Shown here piece by piece: positions 22,805 to 33,947 of a stretch of DNA of 40,000 nt. A program made the position numbers and the translations under genes. Position 1 is the first letter of the stretch. The number at the start of each line of letters is the position of its first letter. The DNA comes from Cryptococcus deneoformans JEC21 (Eukaryota; Basidiomycota; Tremellomycetes; Tremellales; Cryptococcaceae), in NCBI RefSeq assembly GCF_000091045.1, contig NC_006683.1, forward strand, positions 675,161-715,160, read 5' to 3'. The notes beneath the pieces are model-generated. The model worked only from the letters and a program-made list of their open reading frames with translations. It had not been told where the DNA came from and made no database searches.

Positions 22805-23455
22805 GTGAAGCGTGCAGTGTCGCCATGCTCTTGCAGGATATGTTCCCCTCTAGCTCTTTCCCATATGGCTGCCTCGGTATCTTGATCCTACTGCGCGTCT
22901 AACCTGCTCTATGACATCGGCTGCAATTTCGAGGCTCATATATGATCGGCAAGTCCTCTGCTGTCATTTGATGGAAGTGATGATGCTGATGAATTGGCCA
23001 TTGCTGCAGAGAGGTCTATTCGTAGAGGAGCTTAACTCGACCCCAAGCAGGTTGCGCAATCGGAGTGTCCGTCTTTCATGCATACGCCCATATCTGGCCC
23101 TGTCAGATGAGGTACAATCCCCGTATGGTGGCGGGCTTTGGCTTGACTGATGGGGGAGGGACGGAAAGGTTATGTGTCCTTCGTGATTGCCACTCGTTCG
23201 TCTCTCGTACCACCGATTCATCCCTCCAATTATCGAACATTCGTTTCCGTGTGGAGTTTATGAACGAGAGCCCTACCTGACAAACCTGGGTATGTCACCG
23301 TCCAGAAAGATAAATGACTCGTCGGTAGACTGACATGTGTTTGCTATAGTGAAATGGATGAAGAAGAAGTACAAAGTGACGAACGGGAAGTTAAAGGTGG
23401 TGAGGAGGGAGATAATAGCCAAGGCAGCGGAGGTCAATATGACGTTAAGTGAGTA
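22805..23455 (+). pseudogene. Second KDZ transposase relic
   Basis: In order on the plus strand: a weak QCRHALAGYVPL at about 22815-22850; DPTARL, then after a one-base shift NLLYDIGCNFEAHI ending in TGA at about 22941; then an open stretch from about 23055 with IGVSVFHAYAHIWPCQM, RYNPRMVAGFGLTDGGGTER, stopping with TGA at 23278; and at about 23350-23450 VKWMKKKYKVTNGKLKVV. The YDIGCN, FHAYAHxWPCQxRYNPR and GFGLTDGxGTERL blocks are KDZ hallmarks. It differs clearly from the relic at 8.2-9.4 kb (GFGLTDGGGTER against GMRDGEGCER), so they are two lineages rather than one recent duplication. Stops and shifts make it inactive. Confidence 0.78.
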
Positions 23456-24320
23456 ATTCACTAGTGTTTCAAACTAGATCACTGACAACCATTACGCCTC
23501 AAAGCTGTGGCGTTATCGAACATATGGTCCGCATTCATTGTGCTCATAGTGATCTACGTATAGAATATGTACATCATGATACGAAGCCTTTAAGCGCTAT
23601 GAGACGGTCTTGCCGTCGTGTAAGTCCAAGTCATTATACAACACTTGATGCATAATTGATGCCTGTTCAGATGCACATTATGCTTTGTCCACCCCGACCA
23701 ATGATACCCAAGGCATAATTCAATTAACTCTGTTTCACATAGCAACACCTCTATTTCTATCGGGATCGACTGCTCTCCTTCTCAAACATCTCAGCGTATT
23801 CCACCTTCAAGCCAAAATTTCAATATGTATACATAACAATTAAATTCTTCAGCCGGGACCCCTGCCTCAGTTTGCATCGTCGGGCGGGGTTTACAATATT
23901 TGCCACAACAGTGACGACAAGTGTTACAAATGTTGCAGTACAATGCTGAGATGCAAGATAGTGAGAAATTATTTTAAACCTTTTTTTTTTTGGAGAGCTC
24001 AAGGGGGTCAGGCGGATAAGATGAAAATGAAATGGATATATGTTCAAGTATATCTGTCATTGATCAACTCCCAGAGAACGGACTCCTATCTGATCATCAG
24101 TTTTCGCATCCTTTTTTCGCACTTTCTTTGACTTGCAGCAGACACGTAGTAAACCAGTTTCATATCACAATTGCAAGTCAATACATGGGGCAATATACTG
24201 CATGCGAAGATTTGATCATCAAAGGATATTATTTGCTTAAACGTTACCCGAAAATACCACGTCTCATAAAAAAAAAGTCCATTATAGATGCGCATTACAA
24301 GATGGAAGCGTTGATGATCA
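23456..24320. other. Intergenic, AT-rich; no gene seen
   Basis: Between the KDZ relic and the 3' end of the GH72 gene. I see no conserved frame; a poly-T run lies at 23980-23990. Confidence 0.4.
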
Positions 24321-26568
24321 TCATAGCAAAATTGCGCCTCCGCCAACCACGACTCCCGCAATACCTACAACCGCCGTCAACACACCACCGACGACAGTGA
24401 TCGACTTGATGTCCCCGGAGGTAGAAGCGGATGAATCAGAAGTGGAGGCACTTGAAGAGGTAGATCCAGAAGCGGTGCCGGTAGTAGTGGCTGTGGCTGC
24501 GCCACTACCCGGGGCGGTGGGTGTGAATACGCCACCACTAGGTTCGGCGGCGAGACAACTGCTTGCGGCGGCGTTGGCGTCTTGGGCAGTGTTTGGTCCT
24601 GAAAAGTAAGTCGTTAATAAATGGCTTCACCTATAACGCGACGTTACGTACGGTTCGTGCTCAACGATGCGTTTCCAGCAAAGTCACAGCTGGTATCCTC
24701 TGGATTGATTTGGTAGTAAGTCGACATGACGTAGGAGAGCTTGATAGCCGGAGAGCAGAAAGACAATTGGCCATAGGTACCAGAAGTGCCATTACCGGCG
24801 ATAGGGTCGCATGAAGCGGAAGAGTTGGTAGAGCCAAGGAGAGAGCAAGCGTAGCTATTCTGCAATCAGTATAGGCTTTATTTCGCATATCGGTCTAGAC
24901 CCACTCGAGAAGGGCGCCAACAATCTCGGGCGAGTTGGCGCTTGACTGTTTCACCTTGCACGATAATGAGTTTTCGTTGATGCAGTTACAGACGCTCTCA
25001 TTCGGGGTTGGCGGGAGGGTAGAGCTGGCAAGGAGCGAGTCAGACTCAGCAGGGCAGTTGGTTTCATTGGCAGTGACGGATGACTTCGCGGGGGAATTGG
25101 GTGGGGAAGTGGAGTTGTACTGGGTAGCGAGACGGGTAAAGTCGTCCGTTACGGTTACACTAGAGACAGTCAGCGCACAATAATGACATGAGCGACTTAC
25201 GTGTCGTTGTCAGAGATGGTGACCATGCCGTAGTCATCGGAAGTAGGAAAATAGGAAAAGGCAACACCACCGCTAAAGACATCTGAGACGGGGGAAGCAA
25301 ATAGAGCCGCAACTTCAGTCCAAAGACGAGGAGGACTGGTAATACAGCTGAACAACAAGTCAGCCAAGTGGTGGAACATAAAACGTCACTAACCCAAACT
25401 CGGACATATAGGTGGCAACAGGCAAATCACTGAACCCCTCGGTGATGGTATTCCAGTTTGACGAGTTGATGTTCTGATTACCGCACCACTCATAGTTGTT
25501 GAGACCTGTCCATATCAGTTAAAGAGTAACGAAGGACCCAAAGCCACTAACCATAAAGGTCGACCGCAATGCTGTCCCCTCCGCAAGTCAAATATTCGGC
25601 CAGAGAATTTCTGAAATCCGACTCGCCATCGACGGCGGCGTATCCAACAAGGGCAGACGATCCGACGGACTTCAAATACGCTTTGATGTCACGAGCAGCA
25701 GCTTTGACAAAGGCTACGTCCTGTCAGTCAAACTTCAAAGAAGAATGGAAGGATGGACGCACGAGCAGCATTGGTATTGGACACGAGGTTGATTACTTCA
25801 TTTCCAATGTTGTAGCCGAGAACATTTCCATAGCTTCTGAAAGCGTCAATAGTTTCTATGTACTCATTGAGGAGATTTGTTGACCACGAGGGACTCGATC
25901 GATCGATACTTCCGTTGAGTGGTAAGGAAACATCCAGCCTGGCTCGCGAGTCAGCTGACGCTCATATATGGTGCTTAAACCTCGGTGCTTCGACCCACAC
26001 GTCACGCATCATCACAGATTAGAAAATGAAGCCATACTTACAGTACGTAGATACCAGCATCATTTAACATCTTCATACAGTCGTCATGATTCAGACTAGA
26101 ATTGACACTATACACTCTGACCGCATTGACACCGAGTTGCTGAAGGTACGGCAAATCTCTTGTGCAGTTTTGCGGAGACGAGAGTGGATCGTGGAATGAT
26201 GAGCTTTATCAACGCGTCAGCTGGGTAGTTCACACCACATGTGTGGACATACGGTTCGGGGAAGCCACCGCTAGATGGACGGTCAGCGTCAATGACATAA
26301 TAAGACAGCAAAGAGGAAACACTCACTTGGCAGAGTTGGCATCTGAGCTAGCCGCTAATTCTCCTTCCGGTTGGTACGCTACACCCTATTTAAAAACGTC
26401 AGAGACAGAGAATTCACCGTCGATAGAGGGAAGACGAGTACCGACCTTAATATAGAACCTATTGCCGGACTCGTCGTAGAGATACTTTCCAGTCCTTGTG
26501 ATGTTAGGAAGGGCAGCCGTCATGGCGAGAAACTGCATTCCAGCGAGGGCTAGTGAGAAGAGGCGCAT
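24321..26568 (-). CDS. GPI-anchored GH72 beta-1,3-glucanosyltransferase (Gas/Gel type), 11 exons
   Basis: Exons: 26568-26446, 26385-26327, 26270-26253, 26203-26042, 25938-25763, 25713-25552, 25505-25394, 25347-25201, 25159-24905, 24854-24652, 24598-24321; 564 aa. It cuts and re-joins beta-1,3-glucan chains at the cell wall. There is a signal peptide (MRLFSLALAGMQFLAMTAA). GH72 core: YIKGVAYQPEG, SSPQNCTRDLPYLQQLGVNAVRVY, acid/base Glu168 in NIGNEV, nucleophile Glu269 in YMSEFG. A Cys-rich CBM43/X8 domain follows (CDPIAGNGTSGTYG, FCSPAIKLSYVM), placing it in the Cys-box subgroup. A Ser/Thr-rich stretch and hydrophobic end (TVVGGVLTAVVGIAGVVVGG) predict GPI anchoring near SGD. Many NxS/T sites. 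Exon 3 is 18 nt. Confidence 0.95.
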
Positions 26569-27344
26569 TGTAGGGAGAGGGCTGGGATTGGAAAGGAATA
26601 AAGAGAATTGAAATAGAAATGTACGGCCGGGAGACTAAGAAAAGGCTGTGTTTGTCTCTCGGAACTCGTCGTCTTCACGTGACGTTCAACCCATCCGTGG
26701 GACTCCGCATACTAATAAAAGCTAATAAGTAACAGATCGAGCAATATTTATGCGTAATTGCGTATCTTGATAGATCGAGCCATCATCAGGGGAGACACGA
26801 AACTGTACACGTCAGTTATGTGATAGGCATCAAAGAGGATGGCTTTCCGGCCACAACGTCTTCATGGAATCAAGCCGACGGCTTTCGATTATCGAGCAGC
26901 ACAGCCCTCAGTCTCTGTGGCAGGTGATCGGAATCATTTTATTTTTTATTTTTTTATTTAAATAAAGCCACTTAGGTACGTACTTCTTACCTTGGGGTAT
27001 TGTACATATCATAACAACCGCCCAAGTACTCCTACGCTTCTATAGCCCCCTTCCGAATCCAAATAGATCTTCGGCCCTCGTTGAATACCGGCGCATGTTG
27101 GTCGAGGGCCTTATGTCGAGCCTAAGATAGTCTACGTAAGTCGGACAAGATTGAGAGTGGGAAAGTAGGGACATCAACGGAGATTCCGTTTACTCCGTTA
27201 CGGAGTGTCCGCCGATGAGAAGTGATGACGCGAGGACTTGTCAACCTTTTCCAGTTCGCCAATCTCCAATCGGCTGAGATTAGACAAAATATAAACCTCG
27301 CACCTCTCCTTTATCTGCATTCTTATAATCCTTGTTTCCCAGCC
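26569..27344. promoter_or_regulatory. Divergent promoter, GH72 gene / mitochondrial carrier
   Basis: 776 bases. It contains an A/T tract at 26937-26966 (TTTATTTTTTTATTTAAATAAA-like) and a short inverted repeat at about 27187-27206 (TTACTCCGTTACGGAGTG). No gene seen. Confidence 0.5.
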
Positions 27345-28610
27345 ATGTCTGAAATTACTCCCATATCTGAGTATTCTCAACCACCCAAGAAGAGGAACGA
27401 TGTCGCTATTGAACTTCTCTCTGGCAGTTTCGGAGGTGCTTCTCAAGTCTTGACCGGTCAAGTAAGTTCGAGTCGAAGGCCGCGAACTTTGTGCTGACGC
27501 CTCATAGCCCCTTGATACCCTGAAAACTGTGAGTATGACAGTGCTGAGGCGACAAAAAAGATTTAACAACCTGGCAAGCGAGCACAAACCGCTCCTAAAG
27601 GGCAGTTCAAGAACACCTGGGACATCTTGAAGGTTACCGTGAGAAATGAGGGCTTTTTGGCATTATACAAGGGTATGGTATGTATGATCCCCGTTGCACA
27701 ATATTATCATTGCTTATAGAGCCTCCAGATGTCACCTCTTCTCGGTGTTGCCGCTGTCAACTCTCTTCTTTTTACCGCCTACGGCACCGCTCGTCGTATC
27801 GTCTCTCCCTATCCCGACCTTTCCATTCCTCAAGTTGCCGCTGCTGGCGCTATAGCTGGTGCCGCCAACGCTGTCTTGGCCTCTCCCGTAAGTCAGAATG
27901 GCATCCAAATCCAGTGCTTTTCTTATCTATATGTTTAGGTGGAGATGTTCAAGATTAAGATGCAAGGACAGTACGGCGGAAAGGACGATAAGAGGCTTGG
28001 GCGGGTTGTCGGTGACATGTGGAAGGAGTATGGATTGCGAAACGGTATCATGCGAGGATACTGGGTAAGCATTCGTTTTCTTTAATCAATAATGTAAAAA
28101 CTGATGTATGACAGGTCACTGTTGTTCGAGAAATTCCTGCCTACGCGGGTTTCTATGCTGGTAAGTCGAAATAACCCGTATCGGCTATCAGTCTCACTCC
28201 GGATAGGCTATGAATACAGCAAACGTTGGTTTGCCAAGCACTATGCTCCTAACAACCTCCCTATCTGGACTCTCCTCGCATCGGGTGCCATCGGCGGTGT
28301 CTCCTATTGGCTTGCCTGTTACCCTCTCGACGTCGTCAAGTCTCGAGTACAGATGGCGAAGCTTCCACCAAGTAAAGGAGGGTGGTTGAGCGGAGGTTAC
28401 GTTGCAAGGGAAATGAGCGCGATCGTCAAGGAAGGTGGTGTGAGCTCATTGTTCCGTGGCATTGGGCCGTCTCTTGTCAGGGCTGTGCCTGCTGCCGGTG
28501 CTACCTTTGCCGCTTATGAAGTTGCTAGGGGTAAGTTTTTCAAGGTGTCAATGCCAGGCAAGACGCTGACTTTATGTTCAGAATACATTATCAATCACGA
28601 CCTTCTGTAA
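27345..28610 (+). CDS. Mitochondrial carrier family (SLC25) protein, 8 exons
   Basis: Exons: 27345-27461, 27508-27528, 27579-27677, 27729-27887, 27939-28064, 28115-28160, 28207-28530, 28582-28610; 306 aa, the normal carrier length. It transports a metabolite across the inner mitochondrial membrane. All three repeats show the PxD/ExxK signature: PLDTLKTRAQ, PVEMFKIKMQ and PLDVVKSRVQ. Each is followed by the G-rich linker helix (GFLALYKGM, GIMRGYW, SLFRGIGPSLVRA). The sequence resembles the carnitine/ornithine/Ymc1 branch (QVLTGQPLDTLK, SPLLGVAAVNS), but the substrate cannot be set by eye. Exon 2 is a 21-nt microexon coding PLDTLKT, the heart of the first signature. The start codon was set by the first Met after the pyrimidine-rich leader. 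Confidence 0.93.
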
Positions 28611-28809
28611 TATTTATACCCCAAACACTATAGAATGCATACTCCGTAGATCGACAATTCACTAATCCCAACTCCAAGACAACGCACATTGACAACCAAA
28701 TGGCTATGAAGGCCTATAACACAACTTCGGATAAACCTCTATAAGAATCATTCAAATAAAACCGTTGGACATTACCGTCCGCTTTTTGGAGACCACCAGC
28801 GCAGGATGC

Positions 28810-30979
28810 TTACACCTCGAGAATAGTGGTTTGAGTGGTATCGACCTTCTTCTCATCCATATCTTCTACATCTTCCAAACTTCCCCTATTTCCAGGCATG
28901 ATAGGCACTCCATCCACCCCCACTTCTGGTGAGGCTGTCCCCAAAATCCTCCACGGTGCACCCTGTACATAAAGCTCGACCTCTTCTTCTGTCCATTCAC
29001 GGAACTTAAGCCCTTTGAAACGCTTGTAGTTCTCTTGAGGGAAGAATCTAGCGAGAAGGTAGTAAGAGAGCCCAGAGGCGCAGCCGGTGGTTATGAATGC
29101 AAAGTAAAATGAACGGATGACACCGGTGGAGAAACCTTTTACACCCATGTTGTTGAGGACTGGAATTCAAGTCAGTTAGATTCAGGTGTGTTGTTTTTGG
29201 ACGAAATGAAAGATTTACAGCCAGCAAAATTGACGCCAGCGCCGATACAGTAAGCAAGTATTGCCCTCCAGTTGATACCGAAAGTGTAGTCTACACCTTT
29301 TATTAAGCCTCGGGCGGCCTTTATTCAAATGAGAGTAACATACAGTAAGGACCATGCTTGTCTGCAGTGTACATCCAAGTAAGGTCAAGTCGACCCTTCG
29401 AGATGATGTAGTAATCAACGAGAAGAACACCAACGATACTGAAGAGGAAGATCTGGTATGATGAGATGAATGTGACGAAGATACCCGCCGACCCAAGGAG
29501 ATACCATGGGCAGATACTTGAGAAAGAGTAAGCTTTACGCCGATCTGACCGGATCATATTATAAACAGAAAAAAACTTACACCACAGTTATAATCATACA
29601 AATCGCAAACGCCCTCTTCATCGACAAATATTTGGGTGCCAAAGAGCTGATATCGTTACCCGCCGGCAACACATTCTCAAACACACAAGAAAAGAGTGCA
29701 GAATAAGCAAAACCGATAGAGATGATGGCAGTGCCCGCTCGGGTTTTGGCATCGTAATTTTCTGTCAGAATACGGTCGAGGTAGGTGAGTGGATTCCAGA
29801 TGAGGGTGCCGTATGCTTTTTCGGAGGAAGCGGCGACGATGAGACCGCAGAGGGTGGTGATAAACTGGAATCAAGGTTTAGCGGGAGTCGAAAAAGAAAA
29901 GGGGCAGGGGAAGGAGTGAGAAGAAAGCGACATACATTGGACATTGGGAAGCCAAAGATCTGACCGAAGATGGGATCCCTCCTGTGGGTAGCATTTCGCT
30001 GCCAGTCACTCGCATTACTCGCAAACGTTGAGCACCCTGCCGCAGAGAGCAAAGTGAACCTCACAATCAACCATGCTCTCTCACTCCCATGAACTGTAGG
30101 TCCAGCTGTCAAGGTGTTTCCTACACCTTTGCTGGTGGTGAGCGCGAGAGCGAGCATACCCACGCAGCTGAGGAAGTAGGCGACGAGCTTGGCATGGATA
30201 AGAAACTTCCATTTGGGGACGGAGAGAAAGAGCGCGCAGCCGGTGAAGAACCAGAAAAGAAAGAAGCCGCACATCTGGGCAGAGGTCATACCCGAAGTAG
30301 AGGGCATGTGATTAGGGAGATGAGCGATGGAGGGAAAGATGGAGTGGAGGAAGATGTAGACACATTGACCACCAGTGACGGTGTTGACGCCGTTCCAGAC
30401 ACATGCTGAGAGAGCACGATTGAACACAGGCCAAAAGGAACCAAAGACACCGAATGAAGATCGACAATAAACGGGGAAACCGATCTGTGGGACTGTCAAC
30501 AGGTTGATAATGAAATAATAAGAGGATGCACTAACGTGATAGACTGAACCAGCACGACCATTGATGACCATGAAGAAGGAGATGAGGAGATATCCGAAGA
30601 AGTTGCAAAGGATACCATCCCAGACAGTGATGCCGTACTGATTGACTTCGTCAAACTCCGATCCACATAGTCCCCCAATGGGTGACTTACGGTCAAGAAT
30701 GTGCCTCCGCTCAGCCAGTTTGCAACCGTCCCAACAGCCGAGAACCAAAAGATTGCTGAACGAGTGTGAATAGACTGAAACGAAAACGAAGTAATGGACT
30801 AACAGAAAGTGGTGAAATTCCAAGTTCTTCAGGGCTTATTAGCGACCAACCTTAGAAGAGGTAGTTCCAACTCACCTTCTCTCCAAAGGAATGGGCAGAA
30901 GATCATCATTTTCAAGCGCAGCCTCTCTGCCTTTTGACCCTTCCACCACCAACTTGGGCATCCTTAGTCGTATAGTCAT
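28810..30979 (-). CDS. NCS1 nucleobase/allantoin-type permease, 9 exons
   Basis: Exons: 30979-30876, 30826-30804, 30755-30691, 30637-30536, 30484-29936, 29864-29581, 29516-29344, 29290-29219, 29159-28810; 573 aa. It is a proton/cation-coupled importer of the Fur4/Dal4/Thi7 family, probably in the plasma membrane. The N-terminus has NDDLLPIPLERRTWNF, then SAVGTVANWLSGGTFLT, ITVWDGILCNFFGYLL and VINGRAGSVYHIGFPVYCRSSFG (the NCS1 signature). Later: ALSACVWNGVNTVTGG, SNASDWQRNATH, NPLTYLDRILTENYDAKTRAG, CPWYLLGSAG, DYYIISKGRLDL, GINWRAILAY. About twelve membrane helices. The C-tail is acidic. The substrate (uracil, allantoin, uridine, thiamine or other) is not decidable here. Exon 2 is only 23 nt and was inferred from frame and homology. 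Confidence 0.92.
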
Positions 30980-32285
30980 TGCGCTAGCTCAGGACCGGTT
31001 TGAAGTTACCAAAAAGTTCCAACAGGGGGAACTACCTAAAAGTACAAATTGTCAGTTTTAAAGTGGTAGCTTCTGATGACTTATCCGGGACTCACCTGCA
31101 TAACTGATAACCGAATACAAAGCATCCATTATCGCAAGTCCTTATCTCACGCTGGCGCCCCTCATTACTCCTGGCTCTGATTGCAGACTCTGGGCGCTGA
31201 TTTGTCGTCTCCTGTCGACATAACGACATTGGGGATATATTCCCTGTTCTACGGGTGGCTGGGAATGGCTTATGATAAGCATGGAAATGGAAATGGAGAG
31301 GTACTATTTTAGCCCGACATGGAAACAAAGTCTTGGGCGATTTGCATATTAGAACCAAACCATTTATTGAATAGTCACTCAGGCACAAATTGGCCCTGAA
31401 TTTGACGGACCATGCCGATACCGAGAGATAAGAAGCCATCATTATTGTCCATTATTGCCTCACTCGTCCTTCAATCACGCCTCGGCCATTTTTAGATAAA
31501 CCGGAACTCTACTATACCCGAGACCACATGTACCCAAATCTTGGGGTCAGGATAAACATCGCTCACTCTTGATAGGCTGATACGGTGTCGTCGGAGCAAG
31601 AAAGATGATAGCGCAGAGGTCTGTGAGTGGGCGGGGAGATTACCGAGTGAATTTGCGCACTCTGGCACCTAGCTGTACTATTGCAGTGAGTAGCTGTCAT
31701 TGGCTCGATTTTCTTAGCTTGCATGTTGGATGATCATTTGTGAAGCTTAGCCATTTTATCAAGAACGGTATTATTTTCGGCCAAGTCTGTCATTGCATTC
31801 TGGGCTCAAGACCGACGACAGCAGGCCAAAGTATCCTCCCCTATCTCCTATTACCATCCAATCCGTCTTGTCCTATCTTATCGGCTCTCCTCCATCGCAT
31901 CCAAGCCCAAAGACAAGTCAAGTCAAGACTCGTCTTCGGTCACACCCGAGTTGGCGAAATACTGGGAGAACTCCTTGTCTTTGTCCTGAGTCAGGCAAAC
32001 TTAACTGATACTGTGGTTGGTATCATTAACCGTGAATTCCTATCTGACCGGATCTCCTTTACTGTCTATCTCTACCTTCGAATCCCCTTGTATCTGCTGT
32101 ACCCGTTGAGATTTCTGACGGCTTTCTCGTACCAGGAACTGAGAGATTCCTTGGAATAGGCGCTGTATTGTCAGTATGTAAAACATTTCTCATTAGGTTA
32201 AATGTCAAATCCATCGCATTCGACTCCCCTCTCACCTCATCTTCTCTTTTACAAGTTAGGAAACAAAGCGATAGGACATTAAACC
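30980..32285. promoter_or_regulatory. Divergent upstream region, NCS1 permease / CmcJ-like gene, with GATA sites
   Basis: 1.3 kb with no supported gene. GATAAG lies at 31274-31279 and 31427-31432 on the plus strand, and at 31080-31085 and 31141-31146 on the minus strand. GATAAG is the core site of fungal nitrogen-regulating GATA factors, and NCS1 permeases are commonly under such control. The clustering on the permease side suggests it, but short motifs occur by chance. Open frames at 31740-32159 and 31092-31442 are not protein-like. Confidence 0.35.
31036..31095 (-). other. Likely 5' UTR intron of the NCS1 permease gene
   Basis: GTGAGT donor at 31095, TTTTAG acceptor at 31036, 60 bases, with CTGAC as branch point. 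Splicing joins ATGCAG (ATG at 31101) to GTAGTTCCC and creates an 11-codon upstream frame, MQVVPPVGTFW, before the main start. Confidence 0.5.
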
Positions 32286-33388
32286 ATGCCCGCCCCCACT
32301 TCTGCCTCCCAGCTCACAGCCATCATCGGCTTCTCCCTCTCCGGCTCTCGACTCGACCACGACGAGTCAGTCTACCTCACATACGATCCCTCCCGTTCAA
32401 GGCCCAACGAATTTATCCGGGTTCCAATGATCAACCTCCGTGAAGAGCTTGATAAACCCGTTGAGAAGCATGCCGACCCGCATGAACAATTGAAAAAGAG
32501 GGGATACGCGGTCTTCAAGCATGAGAGTCAGTATTTGGATGGGATACCGAGTGAAGAAGGCACTGCAGATTATCTTGAGGAGAGTGCCCAGTGAGTCTTC
32601 ATTCCATTCCCATTCTCTTACTGTCGTGTTGACTATGGTGCTGACGGACGATTGGAAGGCTGCTGCAAAAAATCGTAGGAGCCGATCGAGTAGTCGCATG
32701 GAACAGTGTCTGTCGCAAAAACACGATGGATACCGACCTCAAAACAGTCGCAAAACAGCAAGCTCCCGAAAAAGGTTTTATCCCAACCACTCGAATCCAG
32801 CCTATCGCTGGTACAGCACATGTCGATCAGAACGCGGTGAGTGACACTCAGGATTTAGCTTTCTAGCTTGCGGCTTGCGGCTAAAATCATTGCGCTAGGA
32901 TTGGGGATTTGAGCTTTGTGGGAGAGCGGCAGGTCAAGATGCATCGACTTTTAAGCGTGTGCAAATCATAAATCTTTGGCGTCCCCTCTCTGGTAAGCTT
33001 TCACCACCCTTCCTCTCAGCATTCCCCTCAAACTAACTCTCTTCCCTCTCCCTTTCCCTCCCCCACAGGTCCCGTGACAAACGCTCCGCTCGCAATGCTA
33101 GATCCCACAACCCTCTCCCCCGCCGACGTCTCCACCCACGCCTCCATGTTTGGCTTTGGTCATGACTTGCACTACTCGCCATCCCAGCAATGGGCATATA
33201 TACGACATCAGATGCCAGATGAAGCCATCTTGCTGAAGTGTTATGATTCAGATCAAGGTAAGAGCGGGGAGGTGTTGTACTGTGGGCATTCGGCAGCGCA
33301 GGTGGATCACGATGCAGAAGGGGTGCCGGAGGAAATGGTAAGGCCGAGGGAGAGTATTGAGGTGAGACTTGTGGCTATTTGGGAGTAA
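32286..33388 (+). CDS. CmcJ/AsaB (GA4 desaturase-like) family protein, 4 exons
   Basis: Exons: 32286-32590, 32659-32836, 32899-32992, 33069-33388; 298 aa. The family includes CmcJ, AsaB and NvfI-related proteins that use Fe(II)/2-oxoglutarate chemistry or assist hydroxylation and methylation. Matching features are KRGYAVFKHESQYLDG near the N-terminus, GTAHVDQNADWGFEL with a putative metal-binding HxD, VQIINLWRPLSGPV, PLAMLDPTTLSPADV, and the late block QWAYIRHQMPDEAILLKCYDSD followed by CGHSA, where a second histidine is expected. The length is normal. The substrate is unknown; the fungal relatives act in secondary metabolism and detoxification, but no cluster is visible around it. It has no signal peptide. 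Confidence 0.85.
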
Positions 33389-33947
33389 TCAAGCAAGCAT
33401 AAGGGATTTACAGGGGATTTGTATCCGCTGTACTGGGTGTTAGATATAAAGTAAAGGTTATAATAAAGCTTGTTTACCTTGTAAAACACCTCAAGGCTGT
33501 GTCCTCCTTGATCTCTTTTTTCAGCCTTTTTTCAATTAAAGTCTTCACGTTCTTAACAGGATTACTGCATATCTATCGTTGTGAGCCTGTGTCGAGAGGG
33601 TACCGCCCTCTTAGTTGAACCCCCCGAATCGAACAACATGGCGTCTACTACTCATGAAGGTTGGTAAAGTTTCGGATAACGACATGTGATGCAAACAACA
33701 ATTGAAAACTGACGGAATTAGGCTGTACTTCCACGCGAAAGAAGAGTTGTGGATGATTGACGTATGAGGATGGTGTTGTTGCCAGTATCATCACAATGGA
33801 CTCGGATGGCATGCTGGGAATAGGCTCCGGACGAACATTATGATCTCCCGCCGTAAACTTTATTCTCAGCAACGGGAACAATTTCAGTTGAGCTAATAGC
33901 TGCTGTCTCAATTGCTTATTCTCTCGTCAGTTCATTACTCATACGAC
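33389..33947. promoter_or_regulatory. Intergenic between CmcJ-like and fucosyltransferase-like genes
   Basis: 559 bases between two plus-strand genes. A stem-loop GAGGGTACCGCCCTC lies at 33596-33610. No gene seen. Confidence 0.45.

Noticed and set aside
22377..22826. 149-codon minus-strand open frame beside the second KDZ relic
   Set aside because: No conserved motif; its 5' end overlaps the weak start of the KDZ relic on the other strand.
31092..31442. 116-codon minus-strand open frame upstream of the permease
   Set aside because: It ends in the permease leader next to a good leader intron; composition is not protein-like.
33590..33640. tRNA-like T-loop on the minus strand (GTTCGATTCGGGG)
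   Set aside because: No D arm, anticodon arm or acceptor stem can be paired around it; only a simple GAGGG/CCCTC hairpin is present.
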